This document shows positions 1 through 8,512 of a stretch of DNA of 64,000 bases, piece by piece. A program made the translations under genes and the position numbers. The notes under the pieces were generated by a model. The model had not been told where the DNA came from. It worked only from the letters and a program-made list of their open reading frames with translations, and did no database searches. The stretch comes from Lachnospiraceae bacterium MD329 (GTDB taxonomy: Bacteria > Bacillota > Clostridia > UBA1381). The first letter of the stretch is position 1, and every line of letters begins with the position of its first letter. The stretch spans positions 33,099-97,098 of the forward strand of contig VIQV01000012.1 in NCBI GenBank assembly GCA_010206265.1, in the 5' to 3' direction.

Positions 1-1
1 A

Positions 2-946
2 AATGTATTTCCTGCTCACGAGGCTACAAAAAATGCTCTATTAGATGAGGTTTTTTCAAACATACGGGTAGAATATGCCAGCGCGCCTCCCGACACTATG
101 ACACTTGAAAGCTTTGACGCGCTCGTATACAAAGACCCTGTTAACGCTCGCTATGAAATAGCAGGAAATGAAGTTACGGTTGTCCCCGGTGAAACAGGAC
201 GTTACATAGACAAAGATGTTGTTGCGCCATTTATGCAAAGCATTTACGAGGGCTGTGAGCCGGTAAAAATACCCTACCACGTTTCACCGCCCGACACCAA
301 CGCGCAGACACTTCGCGACAAGCTGTTTAATGCTACTCTTGCGACTTATTCGACCGCTTACGGCGGCTCAACGTCAAACCGCTGTGCTAATATTGCACGC
401 GCGGCAAGCCTTATAAACGGCAAGGTTTTAGCTCCCGGAGATGTGTTTTCATTTAACAACACCGTAGGACGCAGAACTGTTGACAACGGCTTTTATACAG
501 CCAAGGAATACATCGACGGAAAAAGCGTTGACGGTATCGGCGGCGGCACCTGCCAAGTCAGCAGTACGCTTTACAGCGCGGTATTATATGCTGATATGGC
601 AATAGTGGAACGCCTTAATCATATGATGTCTGTAGGTTACATACCTCTCGGTCAGGATGCAACCGTAGCCGACGACGGCGTTGATTTTAAATTTAAAAAC
701 AGCAGTGATTATCCTGTTAAAGTCTGTGCGTCAACAAGCGGTTCGACTATTACAATAAGCATTGTGGGTACTGCGTGGGACCCTCCGAGAGAAGTTAAAA
801 TTTCAAATTCCTCCTCGCAGTCAGGTAAAAACACGGTGGTACATTCTACACGATATGTCTACTCAAACGGTACACTCATTTCAACCGATACACTGAATAC
901 AAGCACATATATGCCGCACGAACCTGACCCGACACCAACACCGTAA
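2..946 (+). CDS. VanW family protein, 5'-truncated by window edge
   Basis: The reading frame is open from base 2 with no start codon in sight, so the gene begins left of the window. The C-terminal half is a clear VanW domain. It carries the family signature GDVFSFN, then GIGGGTCQVSSTLY and a later DDGVDFKF segment followed by NSSDYPV. The first ~90 visible residues fit the peptidoglycan-binding-like region that precedes VanW in YoaR-type proteins. Such proteins are exported or membrane-anchored cell-envelope proteins of unknown biochemical role; the name comes from vancomycin-resistance clusters, but no resistance genes are nearby. The end is Pro/Thr-rich (DPTPTP), like a wall-spanning tail. 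A weaker internal ATG lies at 98, but the upstream codons look like continuous protein, so I treat the gene as partial. Confidence 0.85.
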   Translation, partial: NVFPAHEATKNALLDEVFSNIRVEYASAPPDTMTLESFDALVYKDPVNARYEIAGNEVTVVPGETGRYIDKDVVAPFMQSIYEGCEPVKIPYHVSPPDTNAQTLRDKLFNATLATYSTAYGGSTSNRCANIARAASLINGKVLAPGDVFSFNNTVGRRTVDNGFYTAKEYIDGKSVDGIGGGTCQVSSTLYSAVLYADMAIVERLNHMMSVGYIPLGQDATVADDGVDFKFKNSSDYPVKVCASTSGSTITISIVGTAWDPPREVKISNSSSQSGKNTVVHSTRYVYSNGTLISTDTLNTSTYMPHEPDPTPTP

Positions 947-1001
947 TGCAGTTTGCATAAAGCAGATAACAATAATTTTTAATATTTTATCAATTTACCC
1001 C

Positions 1002-1030
1002 TTGCAAACTTTTTATATCTATGATAAAAT
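1002..1030 (+). promoter_or_regulatory. Sigma-A-type promoter for gatCAB-aspS
   Basis: A TTGCAA box at 1002-1007 and a TAAAAT box at 1025-1030 are separated by 17 bases. The predicted start, about 1037, puts the paired-stem leader directly at the 5' end of the transcript. Confidence 0.6.
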
Positions 1031-1040
1031 ATAGTAAATT

Positions 1041-1090
1041 GTACAGCAAAGACGTTGTATGGCAGATTCACTTCTGCTGTACGCGTCTTT
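1041..1090 (+). promoter_or_regulatory. Leader with two mutually exclusive stems before gatC
   Basis: GTACAGCA (1041-1048) is complementary to TGCTGTAC (1075-1082). The overlapping AAAGACG (1048-1054) is complementary to CGTCTTT (1084-1090), which is followed by a T-rich run. The two stems interleave, so they compete or form a tight pseudoknot. This is the geometry of a transcription attenuator, with the second stem as the terminator. It is not a T-box I can recognise. Function is inferred only from base pairing. Confidence 0.4.
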
Positions 1091-1123
1091 TATTTTTACT
1101 AAATACAGAACGGAGAATAAGTT

Positions 1124-1402
1124 ATGTTTAATTCAGATTTAACCAAACACCTCGCAGAGCTTTCAAAAATCAGTTTCACTGATGACGAGCTTGAGAAAAT
1201 GACAGAGGATATGACAAGCATTATCGCCGTTATGGATAAGGTCTGCGAATTTGACACGACAATAAAACCATATGCGCTTGACGCTGTCAATTATAATGAC
1301 CTTCGCACTGACGACGCGCAAAATTCCTACCCTACCGAAAGCATTATTGCCAACGCAAAAAATGTCAAGAACAATAGCTTTGTTGTTCCAAAGGTAGTGT
1401 AA
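1124..1402 (+). CDS. gatC: Asp-tRNA(Asn)/Glu-tRNA(Gln) amidotransferase subunit C
   Basis: This small 92-residue subunit of the GatCAB amidotransferase has the usual family length (~95). The N-terminal pattern of hydrophobic helix, then LAELSKISFTDDELEKM, is typical of GatC, and the protein ends just after a V-P-K-V-V tail as GatC often does. GatC wraps around GatA and stabilises its contact with GatB. The start follows a GGAG ribosome site at 1112-1115. It is the first gene of the gatC-gatA-gatB-aspS operon, and its stop is 22 bases from the gatA start. Confidence 0.95.
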   Translation: MFNSDLTKHLAELSKISFTDDELEKMTEDMTSIIAVMDKVCEFDTTIKPYALDAVNYNDLRTDDAQNSYPTESIIANAKNVKNNSFVVPKVV

Positions 1403-1424
1403 TTGAAGAAAGGACGTATTTAAA

Positions 1425-2861
1425 ATGGCTTTAAAGCAACTTCGCGAAATGCTTGACCGCAAGGAAATCAGCGCTGTTGAGCTTACGCAGGAATATCTTG
1501 ATAAAATAGAAAGCAAAGATAAAACAATAAACAGTTATATAACCGTCTGTCCCGACAGTGCAATTGAGGAGGCAAAAGCGGCTCAGGCGCTTATTGACAG
1601 CGGAAACACCTCTGCATTAACAGGCATTCCCTTATCTGTAAAAGACAACATCTGCACTATGGACGTAAAAACAACGTGCGCCTCAAAAATGCTTGAGGAT
1701 TTTGTCCCTCCATACGACGCGTTCGTTATGGAAAAATTAAAATCACAAAATGCTGTAATGCTCGGCAAAACCAATATGGACGAATTTGCAATGGGCGGTT
1801 CGTCACAAACTTCATATTTCGGCGGAGTGAAAAATCCTTATGATGTAACACGTGTTTCAGGAGGTTCGTCAGGAGGCGCGGCGGCAAGTGTAGCGGCTGA
1901 TTTATGCGCTGCAGCGCTTGGCTCAGATACAGGCGGCAGTGTCCGCCAACCTGCGTCATTCTGTGGTGTTACAGGCTTAAAACCCACATACGGAACTGTT
2001 TCACGCTGGGGGCTTATCGCTTTTGCCTCCTCTCTCGACCAAATAGGAATACTTGCAAAATCCGCTGAGGATACAGGTTATATGCTCAACTGTATATATG
2101 GCTATGATGAAAACGACGCTACATCTTCCAAAAATTCAAGCGGCGCTTATACCTCGCTTATAGACAGTGATATTAAACGCTTTAAAATAGGAGTTCCTAA
2201 AGAATTTTTCGGCGAAGGTTTAAATGACGAAGTAAAAACCGCAGTGCTTGACGCAGTTGAATATTATAAAAATCTCGGCTGTGAAATCGTTGATGTTTCG
2301 CTTCCTTCTCTTGAATATGCAGTATCGGCATATTACCTCATTTCATCAGCCGAGGCGGCAAGTAATCTGTCACGTTTTGACGGTATTAAATACGGTTTCA
2401 GAAGCAGTCTTGGAGAGGATTTCGGAGAGCTTATTAAAAACTCTCGCCGTGAAGGTTTCGGCGACGAGGTAAAACGCAGAATTATGCTCGGCAACTATGC
2501 ATTATGTTCGGGATACTATGACGCCTACTACAAAAATGCGACGCGTATACGCACACAGTTAAAGTCCGAATATGCGTCAATTTTTGAAAAATGCGACGTA
2601 ATACTTACCCCCACCGCGCCAACCACTGCTTACAAAATCGGCGAGCAGGAAAATGACCCTGTAAAAATGTATCTTTCTGATATTTATACCGTAACTGTAA
2701 ACATAGCAGGACTTCCTGCAATTTCCGCTCCTTGCGGTTACGACAAAAACGGTATGCCTATTGGTATGAGCCTTATCGGCAAAGCCTTTAACGAAAAAAC
2801 GATTATTGCGCTGTGCGACCGTTTTCAGCGCGATTTTAAAGAAAGGGAGGCGGTAATATGA
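1425..2861 (+). CDS. gatA: Asp-tRNA(Asn)/Glu-tRNA(Gln) amidotransferase subunit A
   Basis: Glutaminase subunit of GatCAB, an amidase-signature enzyme that releases ammonia from glutamine and channels it to GatB. The catalytic triad is visible: Lys73 in LSVKDN, cis-Ser148 in SGGSSGG and the nucleophile Ser172 in TGGSVRQPA. The spacing matches that known for the Staphylococcus enzyme. Length 478 is normal (about 485). The gene sits between gatC and gatB, and its stop overlaps the gatB start (ATGA arrangement), which suggests translational coupling. No unusual features. Confidence 0.97.
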   Translation: MALKQLREMLDRKEISAVELTQEYLDKIESKDKTINSYITVCPDSAIEEAKAAQALIDSGNTSALTGIPLSVKDNICTMDVKTTCASKMLEDFVPPYDAFVMEKLKSQNAVMLGKTNMDEFAMGGSSQTSYFGGVKNPYDVTRVSGGSSGGAAASVAADLCAAALGSDTGGSVRQPASFCGVTGLKPTYGTVSRWGLIAFASSLDQIGILAKSAEDTGYMLNCIYGYDENDATSSKNSSGAYTSLIDSDIKRFKIGVPKEFFGEGLNDEVKTAVLDAVEYYKNLGCEIVDVSLPSLEYAVSAYYLISSAEAASNLSRFDGIKYGFRSSLGEDFGELIKNSRREGFGDEVKRRIMLGNYALCSGYYDAYYKNATRIRTQLKSEYASIFEKCDVILTPTAPTTAYKIGEQENDPVKMYLSDIYTVTVNIAGLPAISAPCGYDKNGMPIGMSLIGKAFNEKTIIALCDRFQRDFKEREAVI

Positions 2862-4276
2862 GGTATCAGCCTGTAATAGGACTTGAAATTCACGCAGAGC
2901 TTTTGACTGATTCAAAGGTATTCTGTACTTGTAAGAACGAGTTTGGAGGAAATGAAAACACACGCGTATGTCCGCGCTGTTCAGGACTTCCCGGAACACT
3001 GCCTCTGATAAATAAAGGCGCAGTACGTCTTGCCGCAAAGGCAGGCTTTGCAACAGATTGTACCATAAACAACTACAGCGCGTTTGACAGAAAAAATTAC
3101 TTCTACCCCGATTTACCAAAAGCTTATCAGATTACCCAGTTTGAGTACCCTATTTGTACTGACGGGCATATTACTGTAATTGGCGGCAAGGATATACGTA
3201 TAAACCGTATACACATTGAAGAGGACGCCGGAAAACTTGTTCACGACGACTACGAGGGTATTTCAATGGCGGATTATAACCGCTGCGGCGTTCCTCTTAT
3301 TGAAATTGTAACAGAGCCTGATTTCCGAACAATTGAGGAGGTTCAGGACTTTGTCGAACAAATTGCCCTGCGCCTGAAATACGCGGGCGTATGTGACGCG
3401 AGAATGGAACAAGGGTCTATGCGTGTTGATGTTAATATCTCTATTATGCCTGCAGGTTCATCAGAATTCGGTACACGCGCCGAGATTAAAAACCTTAATT
3501 CACTCAAAGCAATCGGACGCGCAATTGAATACGAAATCAAACGTCAATCCGAAATTCTTGACAACGGCGGTACTGTTGTACAGGAAACGCGCCGTTATAA
3601 CGATAACCACGGCGATACAAAGGCATTGCGTTCAAAAGAAGAGGCTCACGACTATCGTTATTTCCCCGAACCCGATATTCCGCCCGTACTGCTGTCTGAT
3701 GAAGATATTGCAGAAATCAAAAATTCAATGCCTGAAATGCCTCAGACGCGTTTTAATCGTTACACGCAGGAATACAAACTTCCCTATGATGACGCGAAAC
3801 TGATTATTTCTTCAAAAGAATTTTCGGATTTTTATGACGAAGCGGTTAAAATAAATCCCGATTATAAGCAGATTTCGAACTTAATGCTGGTGGAGCTTAA
3901 CAGAAATCTTAACGATTCGGAAAAAACAATTTCAGATGTTACCTTCTCCCCTGCCGATTTGGCAGAGCTTGTAAAAATGAGTTCTGACGGCATTGTGTCA
4001 AAAAATGCGGCAAAGGATATTCTTAAAATTATGTTCACAAACGGCGGCAAACCGCAGGATATTGCAAAAGAACACGGATTTATTATGGATAACGACACGT
4101 CCGGTATTGAGGAAATTATAAATAAGGTTCTTTCGGAAAATCCCGAAAGTGTGGAAAGCTTTAAGAACGGAAACCAAAAAATATTCGGATTTCTGATGGG
4201 ACAGGTAATCAGACTTGCAGGCAACGGCGCAAATCCTAAGCTTGCAAAGGATTTATTGACAGAAAAATTAAAATAA
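2858..4276 (+). CDS. gatB: Asp-tRNA(Asn)/Glu-tRNA(Gln) amidotransferase subunit B
   Basis: The kinase/amidase subunit that phosphorylates the Asp or Glu on mischarged tRNA and amidates it. It opens with the GatB hallmark (VIGLEIHAEL). A four-cysteine zinc site, C-x-C then C-x-x-C, lies within residues 23-42. The cradle-domain signature KNLNSLKAI is present, and the C-terminal ~150 residues form the helical and YqeY-like tRNA-binding tail. Length 472 is typical. The start overlaps the gatA stop and has the strong site GGGAGG just upstream inside gatA. The downstream aspS follows after 13 bases. Confidence 0.97.
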   Translation: MRYQPVIGLEIHAELLTDSKVFCTCKNEFGGNENTRVCPRCSGLPGTLPLINKGAVRLAAKAGFATDCTINNYSAFDRKNYFYPDLPKAYQITQFEYPICTDGHITVIGGKDIRINRIHIEEDAGKLVHDDYEGISMADYNRCGVPLIEIVTEPDFRTIEEVQDFVEQIALRLKYAGVCDARMEQGSMRVDVNISIMPAGSSEFGTRAEIKNLNSLKAIGRAIEYEIKRQSEILDNGGTVVQETRRYNDNHGDTKALRSKEEAHDYRYFPEPDIPPVLLSDEDIAEIKNSMPEMPQTRFNRYTQEYKLPYDDAKLIISSKEFSDFYDEAVKINPDYKQISNLMLVELNRNLNDSEKTISDVTFSPADLAELVKMSSDGIVSKNAAKDILKIMFTNGGKPQDIAKEHGFIMDNDTSGIEEIINKVLSENPESVESFKNGNQKIFGFLMGQVIRLAGNGANPKLAKDLLTEKLK

Positions 4277-4289
4277 GAGGTGATTAATT

Positions 4290-5600
4290 ATGCAAAGAAT
4301 AGACGGTCAGCAGCTTATCGGTGAAATAACGCTTGAAGACTTGGAACGTTCCTTGGACAGTTCCGTGACCTTCAGTGCGTGTGTACACAAACTGAGAAAA
4401 ATGAGCGGTTTTACTTTCGTTATACTTCGCACGGGTAAATACATTTTACAATCTGTCTACACTCCCAAACAGTGTACAGACAGCATTAGCGAGCTTTGCG
4501 AGGGCGCTTATATAACAGTTACGGGCATTGTAAAAAAAGAGGTGCGCGCAAACTACGGCTATGAAATAACTCTTACATCGTTTGAATTGCTGTCAAAGCC
4601 TGCTGAGGAATATCCATTGCACGTTTCATCAAAAAAACTTGGCTGTTCTATCGAAACCTCAATGGCACACCGCAGTGTTGCTCTAAGACATCCACAGGAA
4701 AGAGCAGTATTTAAAATCAGCGAGGGCGTTGTTTCTGGCTTTCGTGAATTTATGCTGTCACAAGGCTTTACCGAAATTCATACTCCGAAAATTGTTGCCG
4801 CTGGCGCAGAGGGCGGAGCGAATATTTTTAAACTGAAATACTTTGACAAAGACGCTTATCTCGCCCAAAGTCCTCAATTCTACAAACAAACCTGCGTTGC
4901 ATTTTTTGACCGCGTATTTGAAATAGCCCCCGTTTACCGCGCGGAAAAGCACAATTCCACACGTCATCTTAACGAGTATATAGGACTTGACTTTGAAATG
5001 GCTTTTATAAACGATATGCACGACGTAATGGCTATGGAAACTGCAATGCTCAAATATGTAATTGAATATCTTTCAAAAAACTACAGTCACGAGCTTGAAA
5101 TGCTTAATGCTGAACTGCCAGTTATAGACGAAATCCCCTGCGTTACATTTTTTGAGGCTCTTGACATTCTCGGTAAGTCACATAATCAGTTTGACCTTGA
5201 CCCTACAGATGAAGTCAAACTGTGTGACTACGCAAAAGAACAATTTAACAGTGAGTTTATATTTGTCGAGAAATTCCCGGGTCTAAAGCGCCCCTTCTAC
5301 GCAATGGATTCTAAGGACGACCCAAAGCTTGCAGAAAGCTTTGACCTGCTGTTCCGAGGACTTGAAATCACAACGGGCGGTCAGAGGATACACGATTACA
5401 ATGAACAGGTTGAAAAGCTGCGCCGCTATCATATTGAACCCGAAGAACTCGGCTCATATATTGATATTCACCGTTACGGTATGCCGCCGCACGGCGGTCT
5501 GGGTATTGGTCTTGAACGTGTTGTTATGAAACTTCTTGGACTTAGCAATATACGTGAGGCAAGCCTTTTCCCAAGAGACATTCATCACCTTGACCCGTGA
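4290..5600 (+). CDS. aspS: Aspartyl-tRNA synthetase, archaeal-type (likely non-discriminating)
   Basis: A class II synthetase of 436 residues with an N-terminal OB-fold anticodon domain (~1-105) and the catalytic core. Motif 2 is around FEIAPVYRAEKHNSTRHLNE and motif 3 around HGGLGIGLERV. It lacks the ~150-residue GAD insertion of ordinary bacterial AspRS, so it belongs to the short archaeal/eukaryal type. In several Firmicutes this second type mischarges tRNA(Asn) with Asp for GatCAB. The conserved Trp of the GWVH segment in discriminating enzymes is replaced here (SACVHK). Position directly behind gatB supports that role. The ribosome site is AGAGGTG. The tRNA specificity is inferred, not proven by sequence. 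Confidence 0.9.
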   Translation: MQRIDGQQLIGEITLEDLERSLDSSVTFSACVHKLRKMSGFTFVILRTGKYILQSVYTPKQCTDSISELCEGAYITVTGIVKKEVRANYGYEITLTSFELLSKPAEEYPLHVSSKKLGCSIETSMAHRSVALRHPQERAVFKISEGVVSGFREFMLSQGFTEIHTPKIVAAGAEGGANIFKLKYFDKDAYLAQSPQFYKQTCVAFFDRVFEIAPVYRAEKHNSTRHLNEYIGLDFEMAFINDMHDVMAMETAMLKYVIEYLSKNYSHELEMLNAELPVIDEIPCVTFFEALDILGKSHNQFDLDPTDEVKLCDYAKEQFNSEFIFVEKFPGLKRPFYAMDSKDDPKLAESFDLLFRGLEITTGGQRIHDYNEQVEKLRRYHIEPEELGSYIDIHRYGMPPHGGLGIGLERVVMKLLGLSNIREASLFPRDIHHLDP

Positions 5601-5659
5601 TAATACAAATTGCATAATTATATATTTGTTATTTTATTCTAAATTTTACAACTTGCATA

Positions 5660-5687
5660 TTGACAAAAGATTAAATAGTGATATAAT
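5660..5687 (+). promoter_or_regulatory. Consensus promoter for glnN
   Basis: A perfect TTGACA (5660-5665) and a perfect TATAAT (5682-5687) are separated by 16 bases. Predicted transcription starts near 5694, about 140 bases before glnN and upstream of the terminator-like hairpin. Confidence 0.75.
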
Positions 5688-5738
5688 TAAATATGTAATT
5701 AGTAGTTTTACAATTCAATAGCTGATTTTTGATAAGAC

Positions 5739-5780
5739 AAAGGTGTTTTATATTGATAAAAATATAATTCACCTTTTTTT
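5739..5780 (+). terminator. Intrinsic terminator / attenuator in the glnN leader
   Basis: AAAGGTG (5739-5745) pairs with CACCTTT (5770-5776), and inside it TTATATT (5748-5754) pairs with AATATAA (5761-5767) around a six-base loop. A run of seven T follows at 5774-5780. It lies between the consensus glnN promoter and glnN. It could simply end the aspS transcript, or it could attenuate glnN. I see no good second promoter between it and the glnN start, which favours attenuation. Confidence 0.6.
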
Positions 5781-5833
5781 CATAACACGGTAAAAATTAG
5801 CTTGCTCTAACAAATTTTTAGGAGGTTTTTAAA

Positions 5834-7909
5834 ATGAGTAATGTAACAGAAATTTTCGGCAGCAAGGTTTTCAACCTGCCGACAATGAAGGAACGTCTTC
5901 CGAAGGATATTTACAAATCACTTGTAAAAACCATCAATGACGGTACCAAACTCGACCTTAATGTAGCAAATGCTGTTGCTCACGCAATGAAAGAATGGGC
6001 ATTGGAAAACGGTTGTACTCACTATACGCACTGGTTTCAGCCTATGACCGGTCTGACAGCGGAAAAGCACGATTCTTTTATTCAGCCGACTGACGACAGA
6101 ACCGTTATTATGGAATTTTCAGGCAAAGAGCTTGTTATGGGCGAGCCTGACGCGTCATCATTCCCTTCGGGCGGTTTAAGAGCCACCTTTGAGGCAAGGG
6201 GCTATACGGCTTGGGATCCGACCTCATTCGCTTTTATTAAAGACCATTCTCTTTATATACCTACCTCCTTTGTTTCATACACAGGTGAAGTTCTTGATAA
6301 AAAGACTCCTCTTTTACGTTCGGAAGCGGCAATTGATAAGGCTGCGAAAAAAGTACTTAATCTATTTGGCAAAAATCCAAAGAGAGTTGTCGCATATGTA
6401 GGACCCGAACAGGAATATTTCCTTGTGGACAAAAAGCTTAGAAACAAGCGTAAAGACTTACTTTTGACAGGCAGAACACTGTTTGGCGCAAAACCTGCAA
6501 AGGGTCAGGAAATGGACGACCACTACTTCGGTCAGATTAAAGAACGCGTTGCTGACTTTATGAAAGAGGTTGACGAAGAATTATGGAAACTTGGTGTTCT
6601 TGCAAAAACAAAACATAACGAGGTTGCTCCTGCTCAGCACGAAATTGCCCCTATTTTCTCAACCACCAACATTTCAACCGACCACAACCAGCTCACTATG
6701 GAAGTTCTAAAAAAAGTTGCAAACCATCACGGTTTATATTGTCTTTTACACGAAAAGCCTTATGAGGGTATTAACGGTTCGGGCAAGCACAATAACTGGT
6801 CAATAGGCACTTCTGATGGTGAACTTCTGTTAAAACCCGGTAAAAAACCTGAAGAAAATGTACAGTTTCTTCTGTTCCTTGCAGCCGTTATAAAGGCGGT
6901 TGACGATTATTCAGATATTCTGAGAGTATCTGTTGCTACGGCAGGAAACGACCATAGACTTGGCGCAAATGAAGCGCCCCCTGCTATTATATCAATCTAT
7001 TTAGGCGACCAGCTTGCCGCTGTAGTTGACCAGTTAAAAGAGGGCAAGGGCGTTAAGTATGACGCAGGCAAGCTTATTGAAACAGGTGTTGAATCACTTC
7101 CCGACATTGAGAAAGATACTACGGACAGAAACAGAACCTCTCCTTTCGCATTTACAGGCAATCGTTTTGAGTTCCGCGCACCCGGTTCAAGACAGTCAAT
7201 CGGCGGTATCAATATTGTTCTTAACACAATCGTTGCGGAAACACTTACGGAAATTGCTGAAAAGCTCAAAGACAGCAAGGATTTACACAAGGACGCACTC
7301 GAAACCGCAATTAGAATCTTTAAAGACCACGAAAGAATTATTTTTAACGGTAACGGATACAGTGACGAATGGGTTAAGGAGGCTGAAAAGAGAGGTCTTT
7401 ATAATCTCCAGACAACACCTGATGCTATGCCATACTTTGTTACTCAAAAGTCTATTGACCTGTTCACAAAACAGGAAGTATTTACAGAAGTTGAGGTTAA
7501 GACGCGCGGTGAGATTATGATGGAGGACTACAACAACACACTTCATTTTGAAATGCTTACTATGCTTGAAATGGCTAAGCAGGAAATCCTCCCTGCCTGT
7601 CTGAAATACACAAAGTTCGTAACTGACGACCTCGCCTCAAAGAAGGCTCTCGGCATTGGCGCTCCGAAGGAGCTTAGCAAAGCAAAAACTCTTACTGCTC
7701 TTACAGAGGAGCTTATGACAAGAATTGACGCTTTAGACGCTAAAACATCTGTTCCGGAAACCGACGCTTACGCTATCGGTATGTACTATAAAGAGCAGGT
7801 TATCCCTGCTATGGAACAGCTCCGCGAAACAGCTGATACACTTGAAACTATAGTAGCTAAAGAATTTTGGCCATTCCCGACATACACTGATTTACTTTAT
7901 CTTGTATAA
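5834..7909 (+). CDS. glnN: Type III glutamine synthetase
   Basis: A cytoplasmic ATP-dependent enzyme joining ammonia and glutamate. Length 691 and the opening (FGSKVFNLPTMKERLP) are those of the large GSIII family, not of GSI (about 470 residues). Recognisable conserved stretches are the VGPEQEYFL substrate segment, NGSGKHNNWSIGT with its ATP/ammonia-site histidine, and the later GNRFEFRAPGS. The ribosome site is GGAGG, seven bases before the ATG. Its own consensus promoter and a leader hairpin suggest nitrogen-responsive control. A strong bidirectional terminator follows. The gene stands alone with no glnR or amt beside it. Confidence 0.95.
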   Translation: MSNVTEIFGSKVFNLPTMKERLPKDIYKSLVKTINDGTKLDLNVANAVAHAMKEWALENGCTHYTHWFQPMTGLTAEKHDSFIQPTDDRTVIMEFSGKELVMGEPDASSFPSGGLRATFEARGYTAWDPTSFAFIKDHSLYIPTSFVSYTGEVLDKKTPLLRSEAAIDKAAKKVLNLFGKNPKRVVAYVGPEQEYFLVDKKLRNKRKDLLLTGRTLFGAKPAKGQEMDDHYFGQIKERVADFMKEVDEELWKLGVLAKTKHNEVAPAQHEIAPIFSTTNISTDHNQLTMEVLKKVANHHGLYCLLHEKPYEGINGSGKHNNWSIGTSDGELLLKPGKKPEENVQFLLFLAAVIKAVDDYSDILRVSVATAGNDHRLGANEAPPAIISIYLGDQLAAVVDQLKEGKGVKYDAGKLIETGVESLPDIEKDTTDRNRTSPFAFTGNRFEFRAPGSRQSIGGINIVLNTIVAETLTEIAEKLKDSKDLHKDALETAIRIFKDHERIIFNGNGYSDEWVKEAEKRGLYNLQTTPDAMPYFVTQKSIDLFTKQEVFTEVEVKTRGEIMMEDYNNTLHFEMLTMLEMAKQEILPACLKYTKFVTDDLASKKALGIGAPKELSKAKTLTALTEELMTRIDALDAKTSVPETDAYAIGMYYKEQVIPAMEQLRETADTLETIVAKEFWPFPTYTDLLYLV

Positions 7910-7916
7910 AAATATT

Positions 7917-7942
7917 AAAAGGACTGCATAAGCAGTCCTTTT
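7917..7942. terminator. Bidirectional intrinsic terminator
   Basis: AAAAGGACTGC (7917-7927) pairs perfectly with GCAGTCCTTTT (7932-7942) around a four-base loop. It has an A-run on one side and a T-run on the other, so it can stop both glnN (+) and the convergent xre operon (-). Confidence 0.9.
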
Positions 7943-7946
7943 ATTT

Positions 7947-8156
7947 TTAGTCAAAATAAAATAAATCCTCAAATTTTTTGTCCAATGCAATACATAATAT
8001 TAAAGCTAATTTTGCTGTTGGGTTAAACTGCCCTGTTTCAATTGAACTGATAGTATTTCTTGAAACACCTACCAACTCAGCCAACTGACTTTGTGACATT
8101 CCCTGCCCAGTTCTGACATCTTTCAAACGGTTCCTCAATACAAGCTCTTTGTCCAT
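7947..8156 (-). CDS. XRE-family transcriptional regulator
   Basis: A 69-residue protein that is almost entirely one Cro/C1-type helix-turn-helix. The recognition region is SQSQLAELVGVSRNTISSIETG, followed by the usual tail (PTAKLALILCIALDKKFEDLF) seen in YgzD/YozG-type regulators. It lies two bases downstream of the membrane-protein gene at 8159-8470 and is the last gene of that pair. The palindromes at 8483-8539 overlap the operon promoter and are the obvious binding sites, so I infer autorepression. Such XRE-plus-small-membrane-protein pairs are common in Firmicutes; their signal is unknown. Confidence 0.9.
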   Translation of the reverse strand: MDKELVLRNRLKDVRTGQGMSQSQLAELVGVSRNTISSIETGQFNPTAKLALILCIALDKKFEDLFYFD

Positions 8157-8158
8157 AC

Positions 8159-8470
8159 TTACCTCACAACCATAATTATATGACTAACAAGAAATCCTGC
8201 CGCCATTAGAATTGATACAATTCCTACTGCCAACGAGTTTTTATTTTTTCTCACCCTATATCGTCCAAACATTTCAAACGCCAGATATGTCCAGTACATT
8301 GCGAACAGGCTTGAATTATTTTGCTCGTATATACGATTAAAAACAAGTAATGCGAGATATAGCAGTGTCATACCTGTAATACCGTACAAACGCCCTTTTT
8401 CCAGCGCAAATTCCACACCTTCGTCTTTCTTTTCTGCTCTGCTTTTTTCAAGAATTTCTTCTTTCTTCAT
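8159..8470 (-). CDS. Small membrane protein, DUF6442-like
   Basis: A 103-residue protein with a charged N-terminus (KKEEILEKSRAEKKDEG). Three probable membrane helices follow at about residues 31-45, 54-68 and 80-101. The arrangement (EILEKSRxEKKDEG then hydrophobic spans) resembles the DUF6442 family of Clostridia and Bacilli, which is usually encoded beside an XRE regulator as here. It is the first gene of the two-gene operon. The ribosome site AGGAGCG lies just downstream of the operator palindrome. The function is unknown; it may be a sensor or target of the adjacent repressor. Confidence 0.75.
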   Translation of the reverse strand: MKKEEILEKSRAEKKDEGVEFALEKGRLYGITGMTLLYLALLVFNRIYEQNNSSLFAMYWTYLAFEMFGRYRVRKNKNSLAVGIVSILMAAGFLVSHIIMVVR

Positions 8471-8482
8471 AATAATCGCTCC

Positions 8483-8512
8483 TTTCTATGACAAGTTTTC
8501 TTGTCATAGAAA
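8483..8512 (-). promoter_or_regulatory. Operator O1 of the XRE operon
   Basis: A perfect 13-base inverted repeat, TTTCTATGACAAG, then TTTT, then its complement (8500-8512). It lies directly downstream of the -10 box and over the predicted transcription start, an ideal repressor site. As RNA it would also form a hairpin just before the ribosome site. Confidence 0.75.

Noticed and set aside
1041..1090. T-box leader upstream of gatCAB
   Set aside because: No T-box sequence (UGGN bulge motif) or specifier stem is seen; the leader is too short.
1163..1516. 117-codon minus-strand frame over gatC/gatA
   Set aside because: Shadow of the gat genes; no ribosome site and no family resemblance.
2577..3119. 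180-codon minus-strand frame over gatA/gatB
   Set aside because: Antisense shadow of two certain genes with normal codon use on the other strand.
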